64,000 nucleotides of DNA, taken from assembly GCF_007677725.1 (NCBI RefSeq), contig NZ_VEDF01000003.1:186001-250000 (forward strand), written 5' to 3'. Under the pieces are notes generated by a model that saw nothing but the letters and a program-made list of their open reading frames with translations, did not search any database and was not told the DNA's origin. Shown in pieces: positions 14,752-23,838 of the stretch. Position 1 is the stretch's first letter, and each line of letters starts with the position of its first letter. Origin of the DNA: Pseudomonas sp. URMO17WK12:I11. Its GTDB lineage: Bacteria > Pseudomonadota > Gammaproteobacteria > Pseudomonadales > Pseudomonadaceae. A program made the translations under genes and the position numbers.

Positions 14752-16431
14752 TCAAATGCTCAAGGTGCAGTCGAGCACCCAGAAACCGGGTTCCAGGGCG
14801 GCGCGGGGTAGGTCGCTGGACCACAAGGCGCGCTGGTAGTCCAGGCGCAGGCGGGCCTGGGGCAGGGTGAGTTCGACGCCGATCGCGGCGCCGGCAAGGC
14901 GCTGTGAGGGTTTGTCTGCGGCCAGCTGAGCCCAGCCGAGATCCAGGCCAAGGTAGGGACGGATGTTCACGGCGCCGGTCCTGGTCGCCGGCAGCGGCCG
15001 GCTGAAGGTATTGCGCCAGGCCGCGCCATTGGCGCCGGAGTAGGTGCGCTGGCGGTAGCCGCGCACGGTCGAATCATCACTGACCAGAAGCTGCTCGACC
15101 GCAGGCAAGGGTTGCTCGCTGTACTGCAGGGCCAGCTCGCTCTGCCAGCGCCAAGGGGCTTCGGCCGGCCCTTGGCGCAGGTGCAGAAGGTTGGCGCGGT
15201 ACTTGCGAAAATCCGGACGCAGGCGCTCCACGCCCAGGGGCGCCTGGTCGGCGGCGAACCAATCCACACCTTGGGCAACGCCGATGTAGCCGTTCCAGAG
15301 CCCGCCTTCGAGCCACAGCAGGTTGAGGCCGGCCTCGATGCTGGTCAGGGTCGGGCTCTGCTGGGTGACCACGGCGCCGGCACTGCGGTTGACCAACTGC
15401 TTGCGGTCGAGCCTGAGGCTGGCGCTGAGCAGGCCCTGCTGGTTGCGCCACAACAGTCGCTCGGCGCTCAGGCCCTGGTAGCTGCTGTGGCCATCGCTGC
15501 GTTTGCGGCTGTGGGGCAGGGGAGCGCGATAGCGCAGCTGGCTGGCGTTTAGGGCAAAGGTCCAGGCGCCGTAGGGCACGCTGTAGTACAGGGTGACACC
15601 CTGACTTTGCCCGGGTGCGTACAGCACGCTGGATTGCAGCGACACCCGTAGATCGTCATTGATGCCCAATGGGCTGTCCACGCCGAGGCTCAGGGACATC
15701 CGGTGGCGGCCGGTCAAGTCGCTGCCACGGTTGTCGAAACGGCTGTCCAGATGCCAACGTGACGCCACCGTGCGTGGTCGCAGCAGCACCCGTGTGCCGC
15801 CTGGCAGACTTCCAGGCAGCAAGTCCAGGCTGAGTTCATAGGCGCGCAGGCGGTTGAGCTGGTCCAGGCCTTGTTCCAGCTTGGGAAGATACAGCGGCTG
15901 GCCGAGCACGCCAGGAAACGCGCCACCGAGCGAGAGCGGCAGCGAAGGGTCGGCAAGGGCGATGGATTCGACGAAACCCTCGACGATGACGATGTCCAGG
16001 GGCGCATGATCCTGGGGCTGCTGGCGCAAATAGGGGCGGCTGGTCGGCAAACCTGCCCGGACATACAGCTCGGTGATGCCGCGCAGCAGGCGATTGATGT
16101 CGCTGACGCCCATGCACGGCTGCATCCACTTGCGCAGCTGCGGCGCCAGGGCCTGATCGCTCACCAGCCGATTGCCAGCGACGCGCAGCCCCGACACCGC
16201 CCAGCACGGGCTATCCGGCGCCGCAGCGGAGGCCGGTGCGTGGGGCTGGGCCGTGGTTGGCCACTGCCAGCGCTGTAGCCGTTGCCGTTGCTCGAACTGG
16301 CGCTGCGACTGCTGCTGGTCGCGCAGTTGCAGGCTGGCCGGATCGTCGGCCATGGCCCTGGCGCTACACAGCAGCGCCGCAAGGGCACAGGCGCGCAGCG
16401 CGCAGCAGGCCTGGTCGAAACGGCATGGCAT
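14752..16431 (-). CDS. Two-partner secretion outer-membrane transporter (TpsB, ShlB/FhaC/HecB family)
   Basis: A 559-residue Omp85-superfamily transporter that exports the downstream TpsA through the outer membrane. ATG 16431 is chosen over an in-frame TTG at 16446 because GGGGTG precedes the ATG at a good distance. There is an N-terminal signal peptide (CALAALLCSARAMA), a Gln/Arg-rich linker helix, POTRA domains (WAVSGLRVAGNRLVSDQAL onward) and a C-terminal 16-strand barrel. The conserved barrel motif VRGYR, which is inside the pore in FhaC, is present in DDSTVRGYRQRTYSG. The chain ends in hydrophobic residues as expected for an outer-membrane protein. It forms an operon with tpsA. Confidence 0.93.
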   Translation of the reverse strand: MPCRFDQACCALRACALAALLCSARAMADDPASLQLRDQQQSQRQFEQRQRLQRWQWPTTAQPHAPASAAAPDSPCWAVSGLRVAGNRLVSDQALAPQLRKWMQPCMGVSDINRLLRGITELYVRAGLPTSRPYLRQQPQDHAPLDIVIVEGFVESIALADPSLPLSLGGAFPGVLGQPLYLPKLEQGLDQLNRLRAYELSLDLLPGSLPGGTRVLLRPRTVASRWHLDSRFDNRGSDLTGRHRMSLSLGVDSPLGINDDLRVSLQSSVLYAPGQSQGVTLYYSVPYGAWTFALNASQLRYRAPLPHSRKRSDGHSSYQGLSAERLLWRNQQGLLSASLRLDRKQLVNRSAGAVVTQQSPTLTSIEAGLNLLWLEGGLWNGYIGVAQGVDWFAADQAPLGVERLRPDFRKYRANLLHLRQGPAEAPWRWQSELALQYSEQPLPAVEQLLVSDDSTVRGYRQRTYSGANGAAWRNTFSRPLPATRTGAVNIRPYLGLDLGWAQLAADKPSQRLAGAAIGVELTLPQARLRLDYQRALWSSDLPRAALEPGFWVLDCTLSI

Positions 16432-16593
16432 TGAACACCCCGGCAATTGGCGTACGGATCACGTACTCGATTGCATGGATGCTAGGGAAATACCCACCTG
16501 TTTAGATGCAGGATTCGGCCTACACAGCGCGTAGGGCAAATGTGTATTTTGGGTATGAAAGGTCTTACAGCACAGCGTCGCTCGCGCGACTCG

Positions 16594-17148
16594 TCAAGGG
16601 CGAATCTCGATCAACGTGCCATCGCGCACCAGGCTCCACACCTCGCGCATGTCCGCGTTGCGCATGGCGATGCAGCCGTCGGTCCAATCGAGCGTATGGA
16701 AGTACCACTCCGGGTAATTCTCGTCGATCGGAGTGCCGTGGATCATGATCATGCTGCCGGCGCTCCAGCCCTCGCGAGTAGCACGGGCGGCGTCGCTGAT
16801 GTTCGGATAGGTGATGTGCATGGCCAGGTTGAACCGGTCGCTCTGCTTGCGCCAGTCCAGCCAGTAGAAGCCTTCGGGGGTCTTCTTGTCGCCCTCGCGC
16901 TCCTTGGCGCCCTTGGGTTGTTTGCCCAGCGAGATGCGGTAGGTCTTCAATGGCTCGCCACGGCTGATCAACTGCAAGCGGCGTTCGGACTTGATGACCA
17001 GCACCTTGTCGATCAGCGGCTGCATGGCCGTCTGCGATTGCGCCTGGAGCGGCGCCGCCGCTTGCGGCTTGCGAATGATCACTTCGGTGAAAGCCGCTTG
17101 GGTCAGCGTGGTGACGCAAAGGCAGCAAAGGGCGAACAACCAGCGCAT
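16594..17148 (-). CDS. L,D-transpeptidase (YkuD domain), periplasmic
   Basis: A 184-residue exported protein with a signal peptide (LFALCCLCVTTLTQA). The YkuD/ErfK catalytic signature is visible: HGTPIDENYPEW followed by TDGCIAMRN, with the Cys as nucleophile and the conserved His and Arg. Enzymes of this family form 3-3 cross-links in peptidoglycan or attach lipoproteins to it. It has no LysM domain, and the core matches YafK/YkuD-type short enzymes. It lies 18 bp downstream of a Nudix gene on the same strand, so the two may be cotranscribed. The exact substrate cannot be told from sequence. Confidence 0.92.
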   Translation of the reverse strand: MRWLFALCCLCVTTLTQAAFTEVIIRKPQAAAPLQAQSQTAMQPLIDKVLVIKSERRLQLISRGEPLKTYRISLGKQPKGAKEREGDKKTPEGFYWLDWRKQSDRFNLAMHITYPNISDAARATREGWSAGSMIMIHGTPIDENYPEWYFHTLDWTDGCIAMRNADMREVWSLVRDGTLIEIRP

Positions 17149-17166
17149 GAAACAGTACCTGCAAGC

Positions 17167-17718
17167 TCAAGGGGTGGGCACGACGTTCATCGGCGGCAGG
17201 TACTCATGGCCTATCGGGTAGTGCTGCCTGACGCGGTCGCGATAGTAGCATTCTAGTGTGCGGGTGACGGTGCGAAAAGCCAGCTCGCCCCAGGGGATCT
17301 CATGCTCCTCGAACAAGCGCACTTCGAGGCTCTCGACTCCGACCGCGAAATCCCGATCGGCCAGCTCGGCGCGAAAGAAGACGTGCACCTGGTTGATGTG
17401 CGGCAGGTCGAACAGCTGATACAAGGCCATGTCGCCGACCTGGGCGCAGGCCTCTTCGACGGTCTCGCGGCGAGCGGCCTGATCCAGAGTTTCGGCGTTT
17501 TCCATGAAACCTGCCGGCAGCGTCCAGAAGCCACGGCGCGGCTCGATGGCGCGGCGGCACAGCAGCACCTGGCTACCCCAGGTCGGCAGTACCCCGGCGA
17601 CGATATTCGGATTCTGGTAATGAATGGTCTGGCAAGACTCGCAGACAAAGCGCAGGCGGCTGTCGCCTTCGGGGATTCGCTGGGTGACCGGGTGGCCGCA
17701 GGCGCTGCAGAATTTCAT
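17167..17718 (-). CDS. Nudix hydrolase with N-terminal zinc ribbon
   Basis: A 183-residue protein. Two CxxC pairs, CSACG (residues 4-8) and CESCQ, form a zinc ribbon (Nudix_N_2). A Nudix box follows: GFMENAETLDQAARRE then TVEEAC. The canonical G after the EE pair is replaced by C, a small departure from GX5EX7REUXEEXGU; all the acidic metal ligands remain. Zinc-ribbon Nudix enzymes include NAD(H) and ADP-ribose pyrophosphatases, but this short form lacks the NudC SQPWPFPxS motif, so NADH pyrophosphatase is not supported. It is divergent from the next Nudix gene across 127 bp. Confidence 0.9.
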   Translation of the reverse strand: MKFCSACGHPVTQRIPEGDSRLRFVCESCQTIHYQNPNIVAGVLPTWGSQVLLCRRAIEPRRGFWTLPAGFMENAETLDQAARRETVEEACAQVGDMALYQLFDLPHINQVHVFFRAELADRDFAVGVESLEVRLFEEHEIPWGELAFRTVTRTLECYYRDRVRQHYPIGHEYLPPMNVVPTP

Positions 17719-17845
17719 GCTGTTCTTCCCTCTGTTTCAGCTTATCTTGGCGTGCCCGGCAGGCTTGCCGCAAGCGCGCAGGGCTTGGGTGCCGCGCAGC
17801 TTTTGGTGCATCATGCACGGCAGGCCTTGGAAACGAGAGTGCGCG

Positions 17846-18445
17846 ATGCTGGACGAGCTACTTCGCCGAATGAGCAATCATCAACCTGCTTCGTTGGAAA
17901 CCGACCGACGGTTCCCCGAGGCAGCGGTACTCTTGCCCATCACCCGTAGCGAAGCGCCCGAACTGGTCCTGACCCTGCGCGCCCAGGGCCTGTCGACCCA
18001 TGGCGGCGAAGTGGCGTTCCCCGGAGGGCGTCGCGACCCCGAAGACCCGGACCTGGTGTTTACCGCCCTGCGCGAAGCCGAAGAGGAAATTGGCCTGCCG
18101 CCAGGCTTGGTCGAGGTGATCGGCCCGCTCAGCCCGTTGATTTCGCTGCATGGCTTGAAGGTAACGCCATTCGTCGGGCTGATCCCGGATTTCGTCGAGT
18201 ACCGCGCCAATGACGCCGAGATTGCCGCGGTCTTCAGCGTACCGCTGGAATTCTTTCGCCAGGACCCGCGCGACCATACCCACCGCATCGATTACCAGGG
18301 CCGCAGCTGGTATGTGCCCAGCTACCGCTATGGTGAATACAAGATCTGGGGGCTGTCGGCGATCATGATCGTCGAGCTGGTCAACCTGTTGTACGACGCG
18401 CGAATCAGCCTGCATCATCCGCCTGAGCGCCACATCGAGAAATGA
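17846..18445 (+). CDS. Nudix hydrolase, CoA pyrophosphatase-like (NudL type)
   Basis: A 199-residue cytosolic enzyme. The Nudix box GGRRDPEDPDLVFTALREAE followed by EEIGLPP is canonical, and the preceding LSTHGGEVAFPGG segment is the hallmark of the CoA pyrophosphatase subgroup, which hydrolyses CoA to 3',5'-ADP and phosphopantetheine. ATG 17846 gives the expected length; the frame is open upstream to 17624 but that extension would overlap the divergent gene. 43 bp separate it from the carbonic anhydrase gene on the same strand, so they are likely cotranscribed. Confidence 0.9.
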   Translation: MLDELLRRMSNHQPASLETDRRFPEAAVLLPITRSEAPELVLTLRAQGLSTHGGEVAFPGGRRDPEDPDLVFTALREAEEEIGLPPGLVEVIGPLSPLISLHGLKVTPFVGLIPDFVEYRANDAEIAAVFSVPLEFFRQDPRDHTHRIDYQGRSWYVPSYRYGEYKIWGLSAIMIVELVNLLYDARISLHHPPERHIEK

Positions 18446-18488
18446 GCAGGGCCGACCCTGCCGTCTGCGTGAACCCTGAGGAGCAACC

Positions 18489-19013
18489 ATGAAATACCGC
18501 CTGGGCGACCACCGCGTCGAATGCCATGCCACCAGTTGGGCCGCACCTAACGCGACCTTGATCGGCAAAGTCCGCCTGCAGGCGCGTGCCAGTGTGTGGT
18601 TCGGCGCCGTTCTGCGCGGCGACAACGAGCTGATCGACATCGGTGAAGACAGCAACGTCCAGGACGGCAGCGTCATGCACACCGACATGGGCTCGCCGCT
18701 GACCCTGGGCAGGGGCGTGACCATTGGCCACAACGCCATGCTGCACGGTTGCCAGGTCGGCGACTACAGCCTGATCGGCATCAACGCGGTGATCCTCAAC
18801 GGCGCGCGCATCGGCAAGCACTGCATCATTGGCGCCAACGCGCTGATCCCCGAAGGCAAGGAAATCCCCGATGGCTCGCTGGTGATGGGGTCTCCCGGCA
18901 AGGTGGTGCGCGAGCTCACCGAGCAGCAGAAGCGCATGCTCGAAGCCAGTGCCGCGCACTATGTGCACAACGCTGAGCGTTATGCCCGCGAGCTGGTGGC
19001 GGACGATGAGTGA
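18489..19013 (+). CDS. Gamma-class carbonic anhydrase family protein (YrdA/CaiE type)
   Basis: A 174-residue left-handed beta-helix protein with hexapeptide repeats ([36 protein letters not shown]). The trimeric family binds Zn at three His, and candidates here are in [10 protein letters not shown] and [12 protein letters not shown], so the metal site seems complete. E. coli YrdA is the closest well-known relative; carbonic anhydrase activity is not always detectable in this branch. GAGGAGCAACC precedes the ATG as a strong ribosome binding site. Its stop overlaps the start of the next gene. Confidence 0.92.
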   Translation: MKYRLGDHRVECHATSWAAPNATLIGKVRLQARASVWFGAVLRGDNELIDIGEDSNVQDGSVMHTDMGSPLTLGRGVTIGHNAMLHGCQVGDYSLIGINAVILNGARIGKHCIIGANALIPEGKEIPDGSLVMGSPGKVVRELTEQQKRMLEASAAHYVHNAERYARELVADDE

Positions 19014-19209
19014 GGCTGTCCGGGAGCGCCCGGTAGCCTCGCCTTGCGTGAGCATCTGCGCGCTGGACGAGCAGGACGTGTGCACCGGCTGCCAGCGCAG
19101 CGTGGCCGAGATCGGCGCTTGGGGACGCATGAACAATGCCGAGCGCCGGCAGGTGCTCGAGCGCTGTCATCAGCGGGCGCTGGCCGCCGGGCTGATAATC
19201 GGCGCTTGA
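19006..19209 (+). CDS. DUF1289 small protein
   Basis: A 67-residue protein overlapping the carbonic anhydrase stop (ATGAGTGA), so translationally coupled. It has the DUF1289 Cys pattern [18 protein letters not shown] followed by EIGAWGRM, typical of this small family, which probably binds a metal through its four Cys. Function unknown. It is often annotated as a YbaK/YdhL-type Fe-S or zinc protein without experimental support. Confidence 0.9.
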   Translation: MSEAVRERPVASPCVSICALDEQDVCTGCQRSVAEIGAWGRMNNAERRQVLERCHQRALAAGLIIGA

Positions 19210-19289
19210 ACCTCGCCGCGTGGCGAACGGGCTTGTCCGACTGGGGGGCTCGCCGTTAATCTAACGGGCTTGCCCACAGATCACTCGCC

Positions 19290-19757
19290 ATGTTCTATCT
19301 CATTGCCTACATCAGCAGCGTCGTGCTGATCAACTACGCCTTCTCCAGCGCCCCGCACCTGGACATCATCTGGTCGTGCTGGGGTGGCCTGGTGTTCATC
19401 CTGCGCGACATGGTGCAGACCCGTTATGGTCACGGCGCGCTGGTCGCCATGCTGGTGTCCCTGGTGCTCTCGTATGTGACCTCGGAGCCGGCCATCGCCC
19501 TGGCCAGCGCCACGGCTTTCTTCGTTTCCGAGCTGATCGACTGGCTGGTGTTCACCGTCACCCGCCGGCCATTGCGCGATCGCCTGTGGTTGAGCTCGGC
19601 GTTGAGCATTCCGGTGGACACGTTGATCTTCTTCGGCATGATCGGCGCCCTCACGCCGGTGGTGATCGGCACCGCCATGGCCTCTAAATTCGCCGGCGTC
19701 ACCGCGGTCTGGCTGGCCATGGCATTTCGTGCGCGGCGGGCTGCCGTAGCGGGCTGA
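19290..19757 (+). CDS. VUT-family membrane protein (YhhQ-like, queuosine precursor uptake family)
   Basis: A 155-residue integral membrane protein with about five hydrophobic spans. The signature ASATAFFVSELIDWLVFT is characteristic of the VUT/YhhQ family (COG1738). E. coli YhhQ imports 7-deazaguanine precursors of queuosine. This protein is shorter than YhhQ (about 220 residues), so the same substrate should not be assumed. It lies upstream of purT on the same strand with a 76-bp gap. Confidence 0.85.
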   Translation: MFYLIAYISSVVLINYAFSSAPHLDIIWSCWGGLVFILRDMVQTRYGHGALVAMLVSLVLSYVTSEPAIALASATAFFVSELIDWLVFTVTRRPLRDRLWLSSALSIPVDTLIFFGMIGALTPVVIGTAMASKFAGVTAVWLAMAFRARRAAVAG

Positions 19758-19762
19758 TGGTG

Positions 19763-19768
19763 TAGAAT
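19763..19768 (+). promoter_or_regulatory. Possible -10 element of purT
   Basis: TAGAAT, preceded directly by TG, 65 bp before the purT start; no clear -35. It is the same hexamer as upstream of purL. Confidence 0.28.
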
Positions 19769-19833
19769 AGCGGTCCTTTTTCAGCGGGCCATGCCGTGCC
19801 TGGCATGGCCCCGGATGCCTTCGAGGACCTGAA

Positions 19834-21015
19834 ATGACCCGTATCGGAACCCCATTGTCGCCAACTGCGACCCGTGTACTGCTCTGCGGCTGTGGCGAGC
19901 TGGGCAAGGAAGTGGTGATCGAGCTGCAGCGCCTGGGCGTCGAGGTGATCGCCGTCGACCGCTACGCCAACGCCCCGGCCATGCAGGTGGCGCACCGCAG
20001 TCATGTGGTCAACATGCTCGATGGCGTCGCCTTGCGGGCTATCATCGAAGCGGAAAAACCGCACTACATCGTCCCCGAAATCGAAGCCATCGCCACCGCG
20101 ACCCTGGTCGAACTGGAGAGCGAAGGCTTCACCGTGGTGCCTACCGCTCGCGCCACCCAGCTGACCATGAACCGCGAGGGCATCCGCCGCCTGGCGGCTG
20201 AAGAGCTGGACCTGCCGACCTCGCCCTACCACTTCGCCGACACCTTCGCGGACTACGCCAAGGCGGTGGCCGATGTCGGCTATCCGTGCGTGGTCAAGCC
20301 TGTGATGAGCTCCTCGGGCAAGGGCCAGAGCCTGCTGCGCAGCGACGCCGACCTTCAGCAGTCGTGGGATTACGCCCAGGAAGGCGGTCGCGCCGGCAAG
20401 GGCCGGGTGATCATCGAGGGCTTCATCGATTTCGACTACGAGATCACCCTGCTGACCGTACGCCACGTCGGCGGCACCACGTTCCTCGAGCCCGTCGGCC
20501 ACCGCCAGGAGAAGGGCGACTACCAGGAGTCCTGGCAGCCGCAGGCAATGAGCGCGAAAGCCTTGGCTGAATCGCAGCGGGTGGCCAAGGCGGTGACCGA
20601 TGCCTTGGGCGGTCGCGGCCTGTTTGGCGTGGAATTGTTCGTCAAAGGCGACCAGGTATGGTTCAGCGAAGTCTCGCCTCGCCCGCATGACACGGGCCTG
20701 GTCACCCTGATTTCCCAGGACCTGTCGCAGTTCGCCCTGCACGCCCGCGCCATCCTCGGCCTGCCGATTCCAGTTGTGCGCCAGTTCGGGCCGTCGGCTT
20801 CGGCGGTGATTCTGCCCGAAGGCCAATCGCAGCAGACCAGCTTCGCCAATCTCGGCGCTGCGCTAAGCGAGCCAGACACCGCCATTCGCCTGTTCGGCAA
20901 GCCAGAAATAAACGGCACCCGGCGCATGGGTGTGTGCCTGGCGCGCGATGAGTCGGTGCAAGCCGCCCGCGCCAAGGCGACCCGTGCTTCGCAGGCGGTC
21001 AAGGTCGAGTTTTGA
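19834..21015 (+). CDS. purT: Formate-dependent GAR transformylase (phosphoribosylglycinamide formyltransferase 2)
   Basis: A 393-residue ATP-grasp enzyme converting GAR to FGAR with formate and ATP, the third purine step and the folate-independent alternative to PurN. N-terminal nucleotide-binding region [18 protein letters not shown]-grasp core with [30 protein letters not shown], and the C-terminal [14 protein letters not shown] motif. Length matches E. coli PurT (392). It supplies the substrate route that feeds PurL. It converges on the MFS gene, with a hairpin repeat between them. Confidence 0.98.
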   Translation: MTRIGTPLSPTATRVLLCGCGELGKEVVIELQRLGVEVIAVDRYANAPAMQVAHRSHVVNMLDGVALRAIIEAEKPHYIVPEIEAIATATLVELESEGFTVVPTARATQLTMNREGIRRLAAEELDLPTSPYHFADTFADYAKAVADVGYPCVVKPVMSSSGKGQSLLRSDADLQQSWDYAQEGGRAGKGRVIIEGFIDFDYEITLLTVRHVGGTTFLEPVGHRQEKGDYQESWQPQAMSAKALAESQRVAKAVTDALGGRGLFGVELFVKGDQVWFSEVSPRPHDTGLVTLISQDLSQFALHARAILGLPIPVVRQFGPSASAVILPEGQSQQTSFANLGAALSEPDTAIRLFGKPEINGTRRMGVCLARDESVQAARAKATRASQAVKVEF

Positions 21016-21021
21016 GCGTGA

Positions 21022-21065
21022 AGCGGCAAGCTGCAAGCAAGTGCCTGCGCTTGTAGCTTGCCGCT
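21022..21065. repeat. AGCTTGCAGC-type inverted repeat between convergent purT and MFS genes
   Basis: Arms at 21022-21038 and 21049-21065 (17 bp, one mismatch; AGCGGCAAGCTGCAAGC against its complement) with a 10-nt loop. The arms consist of GCAAGCT-like heptamers. Position between convergent stops suggests a bidirectional transcription end. Related elements are at 32221-32375 and 57774-57864. Confidence 0.75.
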
Positions 21066-21071
21066 TGCCGC

Positions 21072-22373
21072 TCAAAGTTCCGTGTCGCGGGTCTCTTTCA
21101 GGCACAGCACTGCGATCAGGCTGATCACAGCCGCCGCCGAGACATAGCCGCCCACCCAGCTCAAGCCACCCATGCTCACCAGCTTCTGGGCGAAGAAAGG
21201 GGCGGCCGAGGCGCCGACGATGCCGCCCAGGTTGTACGCCGCCGATGCGCCGGTGTAGCGCACATGGGTCGGGAACAGCTCTGGCAGCAGCGCGCCCATT
21301 GGCGCGAACGTCACGCCCATCAGGAACAGCTCGATGGCCAGGAACAACGCCACCCCGGTGGTCGATCCGGATGTCAGCAGCGGCTCCATGAGAAAGCCCG
21401 AGGCCACCGCCAGCAACCCGCCGACGATCAGTACCGGCTTGCGTCCATAGCGGTCGCTGAGCCAGGCCGACAAAGGCGTCGCCAGGGCCATGAACACCAC
21501 CGCAAAGCACAGCAGGCCGAGGAAGGTTTCCCGGCTGTAGCCCAACGTGCTTACGCCGTAGCTCAGCGAGAACACCGTCGAGATATAAAACAGCGCATAG
21601 CACACCACCATGGCCGCTGCGCCCAGCAGGGTCGGTAGCCAATATTTGGCGAACAGGTCGACCACCGGCATCTTCACCCGCTCGTGGCGGGCGACTGCCT
21701 TGGCGAATACCGGGCTTTCTTCAAGCTTCAGGCGCACATACAACCCGACCAACACCAACGCGGCGCTGAGCAGGAACGGGATGCGCCAGCCCCACTCACG
21801 AAATTGCTCGTCGCTCAGCGACAAGGCCAGGGTCAGGAACAGCCCGTTCGCCGCCAGGAAGCCGATCGAGGGGCCCAGCTGCGGGAACATGCCGAACCAG
21901 GCGCGCTTGCCTTGCGGGGCGTTTTCCGTGGCCAGCAGTGCAGCGCCGCCCCACTCGCCACCCAGGCCCAAGCCCTGGCCGAAGCGCAGCAGGCAGAGGA
22001 TGATCGGCGCCCACACGCCGATGCTGTCGTAGCCAGGCAGCACACCGATCAGCGTGGTCGACACGCCCATCAGCAGCAGCGAAGCCACCAGGGTCGACTT
22101 GCGTCCGATGCGATCGCCAAAGTGACCGAACAGCGCCGAGCCCAGCGGGCGTGCCAGAAACGCGATGCCGAAAGTGAGGAAGGCTGCCAGCATCTGCGCG
22201 GTGCCCGACCCGGACGGGAAGAATACCGGGCCGATCACCAACGCGGCGGCGGTGGCATAGACATAGAAATCATAGAACTCGATGGCGGTGCCAATGAAAC
22301 TGGCAGTGGCGACGCGCGCGGGCGAGTTGACCGGCGCGGTAGGCGCCTGGGCATAGGTGCTGCTGGTTGTCAT
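21072..22373 (-). CDS. MFS transporter, metabolite:H+ symporter (MHS) type
   Basis: A 433-residue inner-membrane transporter with 12 predicted spans. The N-terminal ATASFIGTAIEFYDFYVY is typical of the MHS family (relatives of ShiA, ProP, KgtP), and the loop 2-3 motif GHFGDRIGRKS is the MFS signature, with a repeat WLSDRYGRKP in the second half. ATG 22373 is preceded by AGGGA; an upstream in-frame extension to 22481 is unlikely because it is hydrophilic and lacks a ribosome binding site. Substrate not predictable; probably an organic acid or osmolyte. Confidence 0.92.
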   Translation of the reverse strand: MTTSSTYAQAPTAPVNSPARVATASFIGTAIEFYDFYVYATAAALVIGPVFFPSGSGTAQMLAAFLTFGIAFLARPLGSALFGHFGDRIGRKSTLVASLLLMGVSTTLIGVLPGYDSIGVWAPIILCLLRFGQGLGLGGEWGGAALLATENAPQGKRAWFGMFPQLGPSIGFLAANGLFLTLALSLSDEQFREWGWRIPFLLSAALVLVGLYVRLKLEESPVFAKAVARHERVKMPVVDLFAKYWLPTLLGAAAMVVCYALFYISTVFSLSYGVSTLGYSRETFLGLLCFAVVFMALATPLSAWLSDRYGRKPVLIVGGLLAVASGFLMEPLLTSGSTTGVALFLAIELFLMGVTFAPMGALLPELFPTHVRYTGASAAYNLGGIVGASAAPFFAQKLVSMGGLSWVGGYVSAAAVISLIAVLCLKETRDTEL

Positions 22374-22481
22374 CAGTAGGTCCCTAACAGTCTGGTTCGC
22401 TCCATGGCACTGCGCGCAGGCATAGCCTGGCTTGGCGCTGGAGCGTCTTGTTGTTGTGTCGCTGGACTGACGATAGCCCAA

Positions 22482-22504
22482 GGGGGATAGGGGCGGGGGC
22501 GGGG
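22482..22504 (+). other. G-quadruplex motif upstream of the MFS gene
   Basis: Four G tracts of 4-5 with loops of 3, 1 and 1 nt (GGGGG-ATA-GGGG-C-GGGGG-C-GGGG) on the plus strand, which is the template strand of the MFS gene 109-131 bp from its start. A fifth CGGGG tract follows at 22511-22515. Confidence 0.8.
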
Positions 22505-22623
22505 ACTGTTCGGGGTGGTGAAGCAGCGCCGCGGGGCGTGTCAGTACAGCGGACTGGCCGTGTGACGCCGGGTGCGGGTAGCAGGCGGTACGGCGGGGCT
22601 GGGTAAGCGTGACCGGAGTATAG

Positions 22624-23829
22624 CTACCGGGTCACGGTCCACACCAGTACCTTGCTCGCGCAATTGTCCTCGGTTTCGAGGATTTCCAGGCGATAGCGGC
22701 CGATTTTCAGGCATACGGCGCTCGCAGGGATGCTCTCCAGGGCTTCGGTGACCAGGCCGTTGAGCGTTTTCGGGCCGCCGTCGCAGGGCAGGTGCCAGCC
22801 CAGGGTGCGGTTGATTTCGCGCAGCGAGGCATTGCCTTCGATGACGAAGGTGCCATCGGGTTGTGGCTGTACGTGCGGGTTGTCAAGGCTTTGCTCGTCC
22901 TCGAACTCGCCGACGATCTCTTCCAGGATGTCTTCGAGGGTGACGATGCCCAGCACTTCGCCATACTCGTCCACCACCACACCCAAACGCCGCTGTTGCT
23001 TGTGGAAATTCAGCAGCTGCATCTGCAGTGGCGTGCTTTCCGGTACGAAATACGGCTCGTAGCAGGCGCCGCGCAGTTGCTCCAGGGTCAGTTCGGCCTT
23101 GGGCAACAGGTGGCTGATGAGCTTGGTGTTGAGTATCGCTTCGACCTGGTTGATGTCGTTATGGTAGACCGGCAAGCGGGTGTGGCGGCTGACGATCAAC
23201 TGCTCGATGACCTGTTCGATCGGGTCGTCGAGGTTGATGCCATCGACTTCGTTGCGTGGCACCAGGATGTCATTGACGGTGATCTTGTCCAGCGACTGCA
23301 GGCCATCGAGCAGGCCCGGGCGTGGCGGCTCGGGGTCATCGTCGGCATCGAAGCTGTCATCTTCCTGGGGATGCAGGGCGACTGCCGCAGGCTGCGCGCG
23401 CAACGGGCGCTGCAGCAGCTTGGCGACGCCGTCGAACAGGCAAGCGAAGGGCTGCACGATGGCCAGTGGAAACAGGCGCAGGCTCAGGCCCAGGTTGATG
23501 AAAGCGTGCGGGTTGCGGCGGGCCAGGCGTCGCGGCAGGAATTCGGTGAATACCAGCAGGGCTGCCACCGCGGCGCCAGACGCCAGCCAGAAGCCGTGCT
23601 CGCCGCCCTGGCGCTGGCCGACCAGGCAGGCCAGGCCCAATACCGCCAGTTTGCCCAGGCTGGCGCACAGCACCACGGCTTGCGCTGGCAGCCTGGGTTG
23701 GGGTTCATCGCTGCTGCGCGGCACGCCGTGCAGATACAGGCGCGCAGCATCGACCGCGCTGAACAGCGCCGCCCATACCAGCGCCAGCGCCAGGGTCCCG
23801 AGTAACGGTGCGTATGGCAGTGTATCCAT
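22624..23829 (-). CDS. CNNM/CorC-HlyC family membrane protein (DUF21 plus CBS pair)
   Basis: A 401-residue inner-membrane protein: N-terminal DUF21 region with three to four hydrophobic spans (residues about 5-130), a tandem CBS pair (LVPRNEVDGINLDD to the VDEYGEVLGIVTLEDILEE segment, about 185-315), and a C-terminal CorC_HlyC domain. Relatives are Mg2+ or Co2+ efflux proteins; the haemolysin label is historical. The gene starts 9 bp after the CcsA-like gene, so the two form an operon. Confidence 0.92.
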   Translation of the reverse strand: MDTLPYAPLLGTLALALVWAALFSAVDAARLYLHGVPRSSDEPQPRLPAQAVVLCASLGKLAVLGLACLVGQRQGGEHGFWLASGAAVAALLVFTEFLPRRLARRNPHAFINLGLSLRLFPLAIVQPFACLFDGVAKLLQRPLRAQPAAVALHPQEDDSFDADDDPEPPRPGLLDGLQSLDKITVNDILVPRNEVDGINLDDPIEQVIEQLIVSRHTRLPVYHNDINQVEAILNTKLISHLLPKAELTLEQLRGACYEPYFVPESTPLQMQLLNFHKQQRRLGVVVDEYGEVLGIVTLEDILEEIVGEFEDEQSLDNPHVQPQPDGTFVIEGNASLREINRTLGWHLPCDGGPKTLNGLVTEALESIPASAVCLKIGRYRLEILETEDNCASKVLVWTVTR

Positions 23830-23838
23830 GGCCTTCGA

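Noticed and set aside
16432..16446. Upstream TTG start of the TpsB gene
   Set aside because: A ribosome binding site GGGGTG fits the ATG at 16431 better and leaves a normal signal peptide.
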